Shown here piece by piece: positions 51,350 through 59,807 of a stretch of 64,000 nucleotides of DNA. A model generated the notes under the pieces. That model was not told the DNA's origin. It did no database searches and saw nothing but the letters and a program-made list of their open reading frames with translations. The number at the start of each line of letters is the position of its first letter. Position 1 is the stretch's first letter. The stretch spans positions 62,001 to 126,000 of the forward strand of contig NZ_BAABHB010000008.1 in the NCBI RefSeq assembly GCF_039541875.1. Direction: 5' to 3'. The position numbers and the translations under genes are program-made. The stretch is from Nibrella viscosa (GTDB lineage Bacteria > Bacteroidota > Bacteroidia > Cytophagales > Spirosomataceae).

Positions 51350-52291
51350 ATGAAAACGCTGCTTTTATCTCTCCTTAGCCTGATGGTTGCTGTTGCCTCC
51401 TACGCGCAGCAGGTTCCTGAAGAAACGTTCTATTTTACCACGTCTGATAGCACCCGCCTGTATGTCCGGATGGTGGGGCAGGGCGAGCCTTGCCTGTTTC
51501 TGCACGGTGGACCCGGGTCTACCAGCCATTACTTTGAGGCTTCCGGTGGGCACAAGGTCGAGGAGTTTATGCGCATGATCTATATCGACCTGCGGGGCAG
51601 TGGCCGCTCGGGCAGTGCGCCTTCCGGCAACTACGCCATAGCCCGGTTGGAGCAGGATCTGGAAGAACTGCGGCAGCACCTCGGGCTGGCTCAATGGTCC
51701 GTAATGGGTCATTCCTTTGCCGGTCTGCTGATGACCAACTATGCAGCACACCATCAGGCCTATATTCGCTCATTAATTTATGTAAATACTACCCTTGACC
51801 TGACCCGCTCGGCTGAAAGCTGGGTGGACTTTGGTCTTCAGGAACTGAAAATTGCCGATGCCACGCCGTACAAAGATCCATCCGTGCCGGTGATGGAGCG
51901 GATGGGGCGCATTAGTGAGCAGCTTCAAGCCCATAAGGTCTGGTACAAGCTAATGTTCAAAACGCCGGAGGCCAAAGCCCTGAGCGATTCGATCAGCTTT
52001 AACGCGATCAGGAACTTCAACGGGGAATATGGTATGAAAGTCTGGGGCAATGCTGAGTACATGCAGGATATGACACCCCTGACCGCACACATCTCCGTGC
52101 CGGTGCTGGTCATTGCCGGTGCTCAGGACTATGCCGTAGGGCCTGCGCACTACAGAGTCTTCCGCTTTCCTAAAGCGCGGCTGGTTATGTACGACGGCGG
52201 TCACGCGCCGTACCAGGAAAGCCCGGAATGGTTTGTTGACAAGGTCCGGAAGTTTATCAACCGGCAGCCGGTGGGTGTGTCTCTTTTATGA
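51350..52291 (+). CDS. Exported alpha/beta hydrolase, proline iminopeptidase-like
   Basis: Encodes 313 residues. Signal peptide MKTLLLSLLSLMVAVASYAQ ends at the AQ site. The mature enzyme has the oxyanion motif LHGGPGSTSHYF, nucleophile elbow GHSFAG, acid Asp in AGAQDYAVG and catalytic His in YDGGHAPYQE, the S33 iminopeptidase arrangement. HGGPG is typical of proline iminopeptidases, which remove N-terminal Pro from peptides. I chose ATG 51350, the start of the signal peptide; an ATG at 51290 precedes the predicted -7 box and would not be transcribed from it. Confidence 0.9.
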   Translation: MKTLLLSLLSLMVAVASYAQQVPEETFYFTTSDSTRLYVRMVGQGEPCLFLHGGPGSTSHYFEASGGHKVEEFMRMIYIDLRGSGRSGSAPSGNYAIARLEQDLEELRQHLGLAQWSVMGHSFAGLLMTNYAAHHQAYIRSLIYVNTTLDLTRSAESWVDFGLQELKIADATPYKDPSVPVMERMGRISEQLQAHKVWYKLMFKTPEAKALSDSISFNAIRNFNGEYGMKVWGNAEYMQDMTPLTAHISVPVLVIAGAQDYAVGPAHYRVFRFPKARLVMYDGGHAPYQESPEWFVDKVRKFINRQPVGVSLL

Positions 52292-52355
52292 GATAAGCTG
52301 GGAATTGCAACCCAAACCGGGCCCTATCTGGTTATAGTGTTAAACAGACCGCACT

Positions 52356-52595
52356 ATGGAGGCAATGCAGGTACGTGCCCGGTTTCACGAATTGATAGAC
52401 CGGATTGAAGACACCGATCGATTAAAGACCATATACGATGCGCTGGCGGATGCCGATCAGCTATCGGCCGAGGTGACCGACGAGCTCATTGATGAGCAGC
52501 GGCAGCGGCTCGAACTTTCTATTGAACAGGTAAAATTAGGTGAGGTAGTTCGGCACCAGGACCTTAAGAAAATGATCTCCCGATGGCTAAAATAA
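52356..52595 (+). CDS. Putative antitoxin of a RelE/ParE module
   Basis: Encodes 79 residues, acidic and almost entirely helical (RFHELIDRIEDTDRLKTIYD, then ELIDEQRQRLELSIEQVKLG). The end, VRHQDLKKMISRWLK, is the amphipathic type of helix that antitoxins use to occupy a RelE-fold toxin. The first half shows no clear ribbon-helix-helix or HTH. The stop lies 13 bases inside the toxin gene, the normal antitoxin-first, coupled order. ATG 52365 is an alternative start. Called an antitoxin mainly from context. Confidence 0.7.
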   Translation: MEAMQVRARFHELIDRIEDTDRLKTIYDALADADQLSAEVTDELIDEQRQRLELSIEQVKLGEVVRHQDLKKMISRWLK

Positions 52596-52885
52596 ACTGG
52601 ACGCGCGAGGCTACCCGAGAGTTGCAGATGCTTATTACCTACCTGCGCGGTAACTGGTCGAAAACGGTAGCCGAAGAGTTTGTGACGACCTTACATGAGA
52701 AGCTGAAGCTGCTACAGGAGATACCCGAAACAGGGGTGGTTTCCTATGAGTATGACACCATCCGGCGGCTGCTGATTACCCCAAACAGGGTGCTTTATTA
52801 CCGGGTCACTAACGACCAGATTTTTATATTAAACGTGTTTGACCTGCTGGTAAATGCAGAAGACAATCTGTATCCTGGCTTTTAA
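52583..52885 (+). CDS. RelE/ParE-family toxin
   Basis: Encodes 100 residues. INWTREATRELQMLITYLRG, then IPETGVVSYEYDTIRRLLI and NRVLYYRVTNDQIFILNVFD, show the RelE/ParE fold: two N-terminal helices, then a beta sheet with a basic/aromatic patch. RelE-type toxins cleave mRNA in the ribosome; ParE-type toxins poison gyrase. The sequence alone leans to ParE because the usual RelE catalytic residues are not clear. It overlaps its antitoxin by 13 bases. Confidence 0.85.
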   Translation: MAKINWTREATRELQMLITYLRGNWSKTVAEEFVTTLHEKLKLLQEIPETGVVSYEYDTIRRLLITPNRVLYYRVTNDQIFILNVFDLLVNAEDNLYPGF

Positions 52886-52931
52886 AATAAGCAGTAGGAC
52901 GGCCAGTATAATTCTTGCCTGATGTATGGGC

Positions 52932-52956
52932 TTCCACGTGGAAAGCAGTACTTTTG
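52932..52956 (+). promoter_or_regulatory. MarR operator candidate and -7 box
   Basis: TTCCACGTGGAA (52932-52943) is a perfect 12-bp palindrome, nearly extended by GC on each side. It is followed after five bases by TACTTTTG (52949-52956), a match to TAnnTTTG. The palindrome would occupy the spacer of the promoter, as expected for an autorepressing MarR protein. Confidence 0.6.
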
Positions 52957-52985
52957 GCGATGTTGCATATCCAACAAAATTACCC

Positions 52986-53414
52986 GTGGATCACCAGAAT
53001 AATTTCGCCCGGCTGGTAGGTGAAGTAGCTACCGAACTCGCCCGCAAGGTCGAGAGCCAGATGAAGACTGCCGGCCTGCCCATCACCCCCGAACAGTATC
53101 GGGTGATGGCAGTACTTTGGAACAAAGACGGTATCTCCCAAATTGAACTGGCGGCCCGCAGCCGGCGCGATCGGGCCAGTACGACCCGTATTGTCGATTT
53201 GCTGGAAGAAAAGCGCCTGATCGCCCGAATACCCGACAGAAATGACCGGCGAATCAACCTGGTTTACCTGACCAAGCAGGGCCGGGAACTTGAGAAGCCC
53301 GCCAGCGCCTGCGTTGAGCGCTCCATCGCCGAATTGCTGACGCCCCTGGCTATGGACGAGCAGTGGAACCTCACAATATTACTGCGAAAGATTTTGAAGG
53401 AAACAAAAAGCTAA
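52986..53414 (+). CDS. MarR-family transcriptional regulator
   Basis: Encodes 142 residues from GTG 52986. Winged-helix features: TPEQYRVMAVLWNKDGISQI, recognition helix RRDRASTTRIVDLLEE and wing IPDRNDRRINLVYLT. MarR proteins bind palindromic operators as dimers and release them on binding a ligand. An ATG at 52926 opens the same frame, but it lies upstream of the predicted -7 box (52949-52956) and codes for 20 residues over the palindromic operator; the GTG gives the usual MarR length. No transporter or enzyme gene is adjacent that would clearly be its target. Confidence 0.88.
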   Translation: MDHQNNFARLVGEVATELARKVESQMKTAGLPITPEQYRVMAVLWNKDGISQIELAARSRRDRASTTRIVDLLEEKRLIARIPDRNDRRINLVYLTKQGRELEKPASACVERSIAELLTPLAMDEQWNLTILLRKILKETKS

Positions 53415-53605
53415 AATCATTGTCATCCTCTGTTGAGTATGCAATTGTAAGACATGAAACTAATATTGACCTGGTTTCACGATGTTCACCAGTGCCTTGC
53501 CAAGAAAAAATAGGGTGATCGGAGACGGGAGACGTAACATTTCTGAACTGCCGGTATCTTTCAGAAAAGCAAAATTGTACCAGGTTCACCTGCGGCTTCC
53601 GTCTC

Positions 53606-53970
53606 ATGAAAGCAATTTCCTTTAGCCTCTTTCCGGCTTTAAGTTTGCCGGCCTTAAGCCGGTTGGCTACGCCTGTTCATATCACCGATGATCGTAGGAC
53701 ACCCGGTGTTAAATGGAAGATAAAAACGCAGGAGCTGGTGATCGGGTCTCCGGTAATTCAGGGCAATCTGGCTTACGTCGGTAGTCTCGACAGCACTCTC
53801 TACGCCATCGACGCGACGTGAACACCGGCCGAAAGGGGAGATGCAGGGTTCGCCGGTGGCTGGTAACGGACTACCGCATGGGTGCTATCTTCTCCGTCCC
53901 GGCGGTGTCTGGCAAGCGGTTAATCATCGGCAGCGCCGACGGTGTGGTTTACTGTTTGGAGGAGACGTGA
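53606..53970 (+). pseudogene. Broken PQQ-type beta-propeller protein
   Basis: A first frame (53606-53821) encodes a signal-like N-terminus and one propeller blade, KWKIKTQELVIGSPVIQGNL then AYVGSLDSTLYAID, ending at TGA. A second frame, shifted by two, encodes another blade, GAIFSVPAVSGKRLIIGSAD then GVVYCLEET, ending at TGA (53968-53970). The intact gene would have several hundred residues with multiple blades. An internal deletion plus frameshift therefore seems to have left the first and last blades only. The function of the parent is unknown; such proteins often resemble BamB or quinoprotein propellers. Confidence 0.7.
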
Positions 53971-53975
53971 GGTGC

Positions 53976-54491
53976 TTACCGAACCCGGTTAAATACGAAC
54001 AAATCGTTGAAGGCCCACTTGCCGTCCTTCTGCTGACCCCGCTGGATGACCAGTTGATCGGGTGAGCGCTTTTCGTAAATAATTCGGATGGAGCCGTCTT
54101 CTTTCTCGAACAAAGCGCGGTCTTTGCCGGCTTCAATAAACTTGTAGCGGTCCGAGACATCTTTCTCTTCACGGCCTACCAGGCCGGGGCCGAAGTGCTT
54201 CACCAGGACAATGGGGCCGCGATCGGTCTGTTCAAAAATCAGCATCTCGTACATGGTGACTTTGTTGTCTTTCATCATGCGCATGAAGCCGCTGAGGTTG
54301 TCGCCGGCCGGAGCAATCCAGGCCGCTTCAATGGGGCCGCCGTTAAAGGTGCCCAGCCAGCGGCCTTCCATAAAGGCAACATCGGCAAGCGAACCGGTTT
54401 TGGCAGTAGTCTGAGCGGAACTATCCAGGCTGATGAAACAGCTAACCAGGCAGAGAAGCGCCAGTGTGGCGCAGAAGCGAAACTTGTTCAT
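53976..54491 (-). CDS. DUF6265-family exported protein
   Basis: Encodes 171 residues. A signal peptide (FCATLALLCLVSCFISL; the Cys at residue 16 or so could be a lipobox) precedes ADVAFMEGRWLGTFNGGPIE, AAWIAPAGDNLSGFMRMM and GPIVLVKHFGPGLVG, the characteristic strands of DUF6265, a lipocalin-like domain of unknown function. I chose ATG 54491 (MNKFRFC); a start at 54515 adds eight residues. Its stop is six bases from the end of the PQQ remnant, which converges on it. Confidence 0.85.
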   Translation of the reverse strand: MNKFRFCATLALLCLVSCFISLDSSAQTTAKTGSLADVAFMEGRWLGTFNGGPIEAAWIAPAGDNLSGFMRMMKDNKVTMYEMLIFEQTDRGPIVLVKHFGPGLVGREEKDVSDRYKFIEAGKDRALFEKEDGSIRIIYEKRSPDQLVIQRGQQKDGKWAFNDLFVFNRVR

Positions 54492-54571
54492 GAACGGGTA
54501 AGAGTTTATAGCCAATCAGCTCGAAAGATACAGCAATTGGGCGTTAAACCATTCACCATTTTTCTCAACCG

Positions 54572-55456
54572 CTAGGCTTTTACCGCCGAAGAACTGTCAA
54601 TCACCGCCATCTGCAACGGAATACTCATCACCGGAATACTGGCGTGGCCGACGGTGTCTTCGGTGACGCTGCCGAACAGCAGATGCGAAAGCCCCCTCCG
54701 CTGGTGTGTACCCATAGCTATCAGGCTGGCGTTTTGCTCTTTCGCGAAATTGACAATGGCCTCTTCCTCATCAAAAATGTTTTCTTTGGTGGTATAGACG
54801 CCTGCCAGCTTCAGACCGGCCGCTTCGGCGAGTTCGTACGCACGGGCTTCAATGGCTTCTTCGTCGGGCAGATCGGCCGGGTTGTTCAGATACAGCAAAT
54901 GAACCTCGTTTTCGCAGACCTGCTGAAACTGTGCCAGAAACTGGAATGACGCTGCCTGATCGTCTTTCAGCGTTGACGGAAAAACAACGGTAAAAAAGTT
55001 TTGACTATCATACTGTAGCGGAATGGTAAGCACCGGGCAGGAGACGCGCCGGATCACTTTCTGCGTATTCGAGCCTACCAGATAGGCATCGGAGTTCCCG
55101 GCTCCCAGGGTGCCCATTACCACCAGATCGGCATTTTCTTCCTGCACAACTATGGTCAGTATATCGGCCAGTTTGCCCGCCCAAACTGACGTCCGGATAG
55201 GAATGCCGGCAAAGGTTGTGTCGGCGGCCAGTTCCTGCAAAATTCTGGCAAAGCGTTCATTTACCTTCTCCTCATAGATTTCTGCCAGGCTTTTATCAAA
55301 CTCGCGGGCTTCAATAAGCGGAGTGGTATAGGCCATTATGTCGTTTGTGTGCATCAGCACAAGTTCACTGCCCGATTTGCGGGCCAGGTTGGCGGCTGCG
55401 CGGAGAGCCTGTCCGGAATGCGCCGAAAAATCAGTAGGGACCAGAATCGTTTTCAT
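54572..55456 (-). CDS. Tandem universal stress protein
   Basis: Encodes 294 residues with two UspA domains. Domain 1 (1 to about 150) begins MKTILVPTDFSAHSGQALRA and has the ATP-binding pattern VVMGTLGAGNSDAYLVGSN. Domain 2 has a weaker start but ends with AMGTHQRRGLSHLLFGSVTE, the canonical G-2x-G-9x-G(S/T) motif. Tandem USPs are common in Bacteroidota and usually respond to energy or redox stress. Single gene, divergent from the decayed region to its right. Confidence 0.92.
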   Translation of the reverse strand: MKTILVPTDFSAHSGQALRAAANLARKSGSELVLMHTNDIMAYTTPLIEAREFDKSLAEIYEEKVNERFARILQELAADTTFAGIPIRTSVWAGKLADILTIVVQEENADLVVMGTLGAGNSDAYLVGSNTQKVIRRVSCPVLTIPLQYDSQNFFTVVFPSTLKDDQAASFQFLAQFQQVCENEVHLLYLNNPADLPDEEAIEARAYELAEAAGLKLAGVYTTKENIFDEEEAIVNFAKEQNASLIAMGTHQRRGLSHLLFGSVTEDTVGHASIPVMSIPLQMAVIDSSSAVKA

Positions 55457-55696
55457 CAGAATAGCTTGGGGGTTCTTAAAAGACGATACAAAGCTATTCC
55501 TGGATTTGGCTCATAGCCCTAATAGCAGTTAGCCGACTTACTGACTTTTGTCAGTTGTAAACTCAGGCTTGAACAGCCAGAGACAAATCGTACTTAAAGT
55601 AGCCTGGACGACTGACATCTTTTAAGGATTAAGGGGTATTCCATAGACTTGAATTATATTTGGAGAACTTGTTCCCGCCTACTTGATTGCTAATCA

Positions 55697-55884
55697 ATGA
55701 ACATAGATTACCCGCCACTGCGAAGGGATTTCAGGAAATTGGACTCTGGCAGTTGGACCACTATTTTCTGGAGCCTTTTCGGGAGGGAGCCGAACGTCGG
55801 AAAAGACTAATTGACCGGTTCAACGTTTCTTTGAAAGAATTAGCTAAATTAGGCATTCCTCTTGAGGCAGAAAATTTGAAGTAA
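55697..55884 (+). pseudogene. Truncated nucleotidyltransferase-like fragment (DUF6932-type?)
   Basis: ATG 55697 opens MNIDYPP. A +1 shift near 55712 then gives a longer sensible frame, AKGFQEIGLWQLDHYFLEPF, followed by RRKRLIDRFNVSLKELAKLG and IPLEAENLK before TAA (55882-55884). The pattern resembles the N-terminus of small nucleotidyltransferase-fold proteins (DUF6932-like) up to where a DGSF motif should follow; that motif and the rest are missing. A -7 box precedes it by 35 bases. The family assignment is tentative. Confidence 0.35.
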
Positions 55885-55934
55885 AAGACCTGTCCGGTAA
55901 AATCTACAGCAGTAATGTGCCTGAGAGCCTGATG

Positions 55935-55985
55935 CCGGCACTCTCCGCGCTTCGGATAGGCAAAGAGTGCCGGGGTGTTTTTTGG
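55935..55985 (+). terminator. Rho-independent terminator
   Basis: CCGGCACTCT (55935-55944) pairs with AGAGTGCCGG (55964-55973), followed by GGTGTTTTTTGG. It lies 50 bases after the truncated fragment. Confidence 0.8.
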
Positions 55986-56000
55986 CTTTTTATTACTTAG

Positions 56001-56111
56001 AACCAGGCCACTGGTGAAAAGAAAAAGACCTACGAGCTAAAGAGTATTGAATCGACGCAGGCTCTCCGCAAAACGGCTGCTCCACAAATTGCCATTCCGT
56101 TCAAACTGTGA
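56001..56111 (+). pseudogene. Possible C-terminal gene tail
   Basis: A 36-codon open stretch after a TAG reads TGEKKKTYELKSIESTQALR and KTAAPQIAIPFKL before TGA (56109-56111). It has protein-like composition but no start codon. It may be the tail of a lost gene; family unknown. Confidence 0.25.
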
Positions 56112-56234
56112 CTGAATGCCTGTGAGACATCACCGGTGTTCTTGAATTGCCGATTTTGCCATACTTACTTCTTGCGCTTGCGAATTTGCCCATTCCGGGT
56201 TGACGGAAATCAGGAGCTGACTTGAAATGCATCA

Positions 56235-56266
56235 TTGAAGGGTACGTGCCTGCCCGCATACCTTTA
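56235..56266 (+). promoter_or_regulatory. Candidate promoter of the DUF6544 gene
   Basis: TTG (56235-56237), 21 bases, then TACCTTTA (56259-56266), one base from TAnnTTTG. It supports the start at 56291 over the ATG at 56226/56222 region. Confidence 0.4.
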
Positions 56267-56290
56267 CGGCATGACTTCTTCCGTACAGGT

Positions 56291-57379
56291 ATGTTTCGCT
56301 ATGTCTTAATTTTTGGGCTGATGGTCTACGGCCTTATTCACCTGCTGGGTTTCAGTAAAGCCTTTTCCTACGGCAACGTCTCCCAACTGACCAGCAACAT
56401 CGCTAAACCCGTAGGCCTAATCTGGGCGGCAACGGCTATTCTGTTTACGGCTGCGGCTGTTTTGCTGCTCCTGAAAAAGGATGGGTGGTGGATGCTGGGC
56501 CTGACAGCGGCTGTGGTATCGCAGGTGCTGATTGTCAGCGTCTGGCAGGATGCTAAATTTGGCACCCTTCCGAACCTGATTATTCTGGTAGCCGCTCTGC
56601 TGGGGTATAGCGACTGGCGTTTTGAAAACCGATACCAAACGGACGTCCATGCCGGCTTAGAGCGAATTAGTGCAACAGATACGGACCTGCTGACTGAAGC
56701 GGATATCCGGCATCTGCCGCCCCTGGTACAGAACTACCTCCGGTATGTGGGCGTGCTGAACAAACCCAAAGTAAAAGACTATCATATTGGCTTTGAGGGA
56801 CAGATGCGGGAGAAAGGCAAGGACTGGTTCACGTTTCAGTCGGAGCAGTACAACTTTGCCGATGTGCCTACACGACTGTTTTTTATGAAAGGAAAGCTGT
56901 TCGGGGTAACAGTACCCGGCTATCATGCCTATAAGAATGGCACGGCCACCATGCAGATCAAGCTGTTTGGCCTGCTTCCCATTGTAGATGCCAAAGGCAA
57001 GGAGCTGACTAAAGCGGAAACCGTTACCCTGCTCAACGATATGTGCCTGCTGGCTCCGGCAACCCTGATCGACAGGCGCATCCAATGGGAGCCAATTGAT
57101 GACTCATCCGTAAAAGCCATTTTTACCAACAACAGCATCACCGTTTCCGCTATTCTCTACTTCAACGCAAAAGGACAACTCACCAACTTTGTCTCCGACG
57201 ACCGCTACGCCATTGCCGATATGAAACAGTACCGCTTCTCAACACCCATTACGGAGTACCGGAGTTTCAACGGCTTTAACCTGGCCAGCTACGGAGAAGC
57301 CGTATGGCACTACCCCGACGGCGCGTTTAGCTACGGACAATTTCATCTGAAGAAGGTTGAATACAACTGTAGGGTGTAG
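56291..57379 (+). CDS. DUF6544-family membrane protein
   Basis: Encodes 362 residues. Three or four helices at the N-terminus (YVLIFGLMVYGLIHLLGF; PVGLIWAATAILFTAAAVLL; LGLTAAVVSQVLIVSVW; LPNLIILVAALLGYSDW) are followed by a soluble domain of 240 residues. That domain opens with LPPLVQNYLRYVGVLNKPKV, the hallmark of DUF6544, and continues with WFTFQSEQYN and LLPIVDAKGKELTKAETVTL. Function unknown. I chose ATG 56291, just before the first helix; a start at 56222 adds 23 residues and precedes the predicted -7 box. Convergent with recQ, four bases apart. Confidence 0.8.
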   Translation: MFRYVLIFGLMVYGLIHLLGFSKAFSYGNVSQLTSNIAKPVGLIWAATAILFTAAAVLLLLKKDGWWMLGLTAAVVSQVLIVSVWQDAKFGTLPNLIILVAALLGYSDWRFENRYQTDVHAGLERISATDTDLLTEADIRHLPPLVQNYLRYVGVLNKPKVKDYHIGFEGQMREKGKDWFTFQSEQYNFADVPTRLFFMKGKLFGVTVPGYHAYKNGTATMQIKLFGLLPIVDAKGKELTKAETVTLLNDMCLLAPATLIDRRIQWEPIDDSSVKAIFTNNSITVSAILYFNAKGQLTNFVSDDRYAIADMKQYRFSTPITEYRSFNGFNLASYGEAVWHYPDGAFSYGQFHLKKVEYNCRV

Positions 57380-57383
57380 GTAA

Positions 57384-59294
57384 TCAGCCGTTCAGCATCA
57401 GATTGCCGCCCGGATTGTAGCGCAGCTCTTCCTCCGCCAGCATCTGCCGGACGGTTTGCGCTAAGGTATCGGCGTCGGCGGTGGTGAAGAAATCGGAGAG
57501 CCGGCGGGGGGAGATGCCCTGGCCGTTGGTGCCGGCAACGTACTGCCGGACCTGCTCGCGCACGGAGGCCGCACCGGCTCCGATCTGCCGTTTGTTCTTC
57601 AGACAATTATCGCACACTCCGCAGGCATCGCCCGGCTCCTCGCCAAAATAGGCCTGGAGCAGCCGGGTCCGGCACTGTACCGGGTGCTGCGCGTACTGAA
57701 CGGCAGCCCGCACTTTGGCCAATGCCCGCTGTTTGCTTTGCTCCAGTTCCAGAATGTTCAGCGGGAGTTGACTGGCGTCGAAACGGGGGGTTAGGAAGGT
57801 GAGTTGTGGCTTGTCTTTCTGCTTCTCGTAATAAACGATGTTGCGCTGATGTAACTGCTCCAGCATGGTTATAATCTCCGACTCCGATACCAGAAAAGTC
57901 CTGGCCAGATCCGATTCGGAGATAGTTAGCATTCCGGTGAACAGTTCGCCCCCATATTTGCGCAGCACCAGTTTTAGGAACGGATCAAAGCGCGGGTTCA
58001 GCACCTGAAACTCGTACAACTGCCGGTGGTCAATGGCCATCATCAGCTTGGAGGGGTGGTAGAAGGCTTCACTCAGTTCTATAAACCCCTCGTGCTGGAG
58101 TTGTTTCAGCGCGTAATGCGTTTCCGTCGGAGGGAGTTGAAAGGTATTGGCGAAGGTATTCAGGTCGAAATCGTAGCTGCTGAATTCACCCCCGCCGGCG
58201 GGCACGGCCGTATAGTTGCCCAGCGCCTGGTAGACACGGCGAATCAACTCGGCGGGCGGGTACTGCTGTTCGGTGCGGAACTCGACGGTGGTCAGGTCGG
58301 CCTGGTTGTAGAGCAGCACGGCATAGGCTTTCTGCCCGTCGCGCCCGGCCCGGCCGGCTTCCTGGTAGTAGGCTTCGAGGTTATCGGGTACATCGAGGTG
58401 AACCACTACGCGTACGCCCGGCTTATCAATCCCCATGCCGAAGGCGTTGGTTGCGACCATGATGCGGGTCTGGTCGTTGAGCCAGGCGTCCTGTTTGTCG
58501 GACCGCTGGCGGTTGCTCAGACCGGCATGGTAGTAATCGGCGGCTATGCCGTTCCGGTAGAGAAACTCCGCCACCTGCTGGGTTTGCCGGCGGCTGCGGA
58601 CGTATACAATGCCGCTGCCCGGCACGCCGTTCAAGACTTTCAGCAGCCGGGTTTCCTTGCCTTCTTCCAGAATAGCCGAGTACGACAGGTTCGGCCGGGC
58701 AAACGTCTGCCGGAATACCTGCGGGGTCCGCATCTCCAGCTTCTCCTGAATATCGGCCTGCACATCGGGCGTGGCCGAAGCCGTCAGTGCAATAACCGGC
58801 GTATCGGGTATGAGCGCCCGAAACTCGGCGATTTGCAGATAAGGCGGCCGGAAGTCATAGCCCCAGGCGGAGATACAATGGGCTTCGTCGACGGCCAGCA
58901 GGCAGACATCCATCTGCTTCACCCGCTCCACCATGATCTCGGTCCGGAGCCGTTCGGGCGATACGTAAAGGAATTTGGTGTTACCGTAGATGCAGTTGTC
59001 GAGGGTGGCATCGATCTCCCGCCAGTGCATGCCGGAATAGATGGCAGCCGCCGGAATACCCCGCCGGCGTAACTGCTCCACCTGGTCTTTCATGAGGGCA
59101 ATGAGCGGGGTTACCACAATGCAAACGCCTTTCATGGCCAGAGCCGGCACCTGGAAGCAAATCGACTTGCCACCCCCAGTGGGGAGCAATACCAGGGTAT
59201 CGTGCCCGTCCAGCACTGCATTGACAATGTCTTCCTGCAGCGGACGAAACGATGGATACCCCCAGAATTGCTGTAATATCTGCCGAATGGTCAT
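57384..59294 (-). CDS. recQ: RecQ-family ATP-dependent DNA helicase
   Basis: Encodes 636 residues. Motif I LLPTGGGKSICFQ, motif II VDEAHCISAWGYDFRPPY (DEAH with the RecQ aromatic loop), motif V VATNAFGMGIDKPGV and motif VI QEAGRAGRDG. The RecQ-CT zinc site is present (CRTRLLQAYF and ACGVCDNC) with a winged helix before it. The C-terminus ends after a short region; a full HRDC domain is not evident. It unwinds 3'-5' in recombination and fork repair. It is divergent from msrB. Confidence 0.95.
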   Translation of the reverse strand: MTIRQILQQFWGYPSFRPLQEDIVNAVLDGHDTLVLLPTGGGKSICFQVPALAMKGVCIVVTPLIALMKDQVEQLRRRGIPAAAIYSGMHWREIDATLDNCIYGNTKFLYVSPERLRTEIMVERVKQMDVCLLAVDEAHCISAWGYDFRPPYLQIAEFRALIPDTPVIALTASATPDVQADIQEKLEMRTPQVFRQTFARPNLSYSAILEEGKETRLLKVLNGVPGSGIVYVRSRRQTQQVAEFLYRNGIAADYYHAGLSNRQRSDKQDAWLNDQTRIMVATNAFGMGIDKPGVRVVVHLDVPDNLEAYYQEAGRAGRDGQKAYAVLLYNQADLTTVEFRTEQQYPPAELIRRVYQALGNYTAVPAGGGEFSSYDFDLNTFANTFQLPPTETHYALKQLQHEGFIELSEAFYHPSKLMMAIDHRQLYEFQVLNPRFDPFLKLVLRKYGGELFTGMLTISESDLARTFLVSESEIITMLEQLHQRNIVYYEKQKDKPQLTFLTPRFDASQLPLNILELEQSKQRALAKVRAAVQYAQHPVQCRTRLLQAYFGEEPGDACGVCDNCLKNKRQIGAGAASVREQVRQYVAGTNGQGISPRRLSDFFTTADADTLAQTVRQMLAEEELRYNPGGNLMLNG

Positions 59295-59398
59295 AGTCCC
59301 TTTCCCAATGTTGCTAAGTTACGGCCAACCTCAGACAAAATTGATACGTATTTTGTTTATGTGTAGTACAACTTTACGGAAGAAATCCGCTACGCATT

Positions 59399-59806
59399 AT
59401 GATTGAGAAAGTTATAAAATCGGACGAAGAATGGCGCAGGATTCTGACGCCGGAGCAATACCGCGTTACCCGGCAGAAAGGTACTGAGCGGGCGTTTACC
59501 GGCGAATACTGTGAGGCCAAAGACCCCGGCATTTACGCCTGCGTCTGCTGCGGCACCGACCTGTTCGAGTCTAAAACCAAGTTCGATTCGGGTACCGGCT
59601 GGCCCAGCTTTACCGAACCTATTGAAGCCGAACGCATTCGCCACGAAAAAGATTTCAGCTACGGCATGAGCCGCATCGAAGTGCTCTGCAACGTCTGCGA
59701 CGCCCACCTGGGCCATGTCTTCAACGACGGCCCACCGCCGACCGGGCTGCGGTACTGCCTGAACTCGGTATCGCTGGTGCTGAAGAAGGAGGCCGAAGAA
59801 GTTTAA
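59399..59806 (+). CDS. msrB: Peptide-methionine (R)-S-oxide reductase
   Basis: Encodes 135 residues. MsrB reduces methionine-R-sulfoxide in oxidised proteins. Zinc ligands CVCCG and CNVCD, the active-site region FDSGTGWPSF, and catalytic Cys in RYCLNSVSL. LGHVFNDGPPPTGLRYC is the classical signature. Cytoplasmic, no signal peptide. The start MIEKVIKSDEEW is normal. Confidence 0.96.
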   Translation: MIEKVIKSDEEWRRILTPEQYRVTRQKGTERAFTGEYCEAKDPGIYACVCCGTDLFESKTKFDSGTGWPSFTEPIEAERIRHEKDFSYGMSRIEVLCNVCDAHLGHVFNDGPPPTGLRYCLNSVSLVLKKEAEEV

Positions 59807-59807
59807 A

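Larger units (their letters stand above)
55457..56290. other. Decayed intergenic region between the stress protein and DUF6544 genes
   Basis: About 830 bases without an intact gene. In order it holds a -7-like box TATATTTG (55655-55662), a truncated frame (55697-55884), a rho-independent terminator (55935-55985), a 36-codon gene tail (56001-56111) and the DUF6544 promoter candidate (56235-56266). The first 180 bases show nothing recognisable. Confidence 0.6.

Noticed and set aside
58026..59072. Plus-strand frame of 348 codons antisense to recQ
   Set aside because: Composition is that of a shadow of the RecQ helicase frame, which carries all expected motifs.
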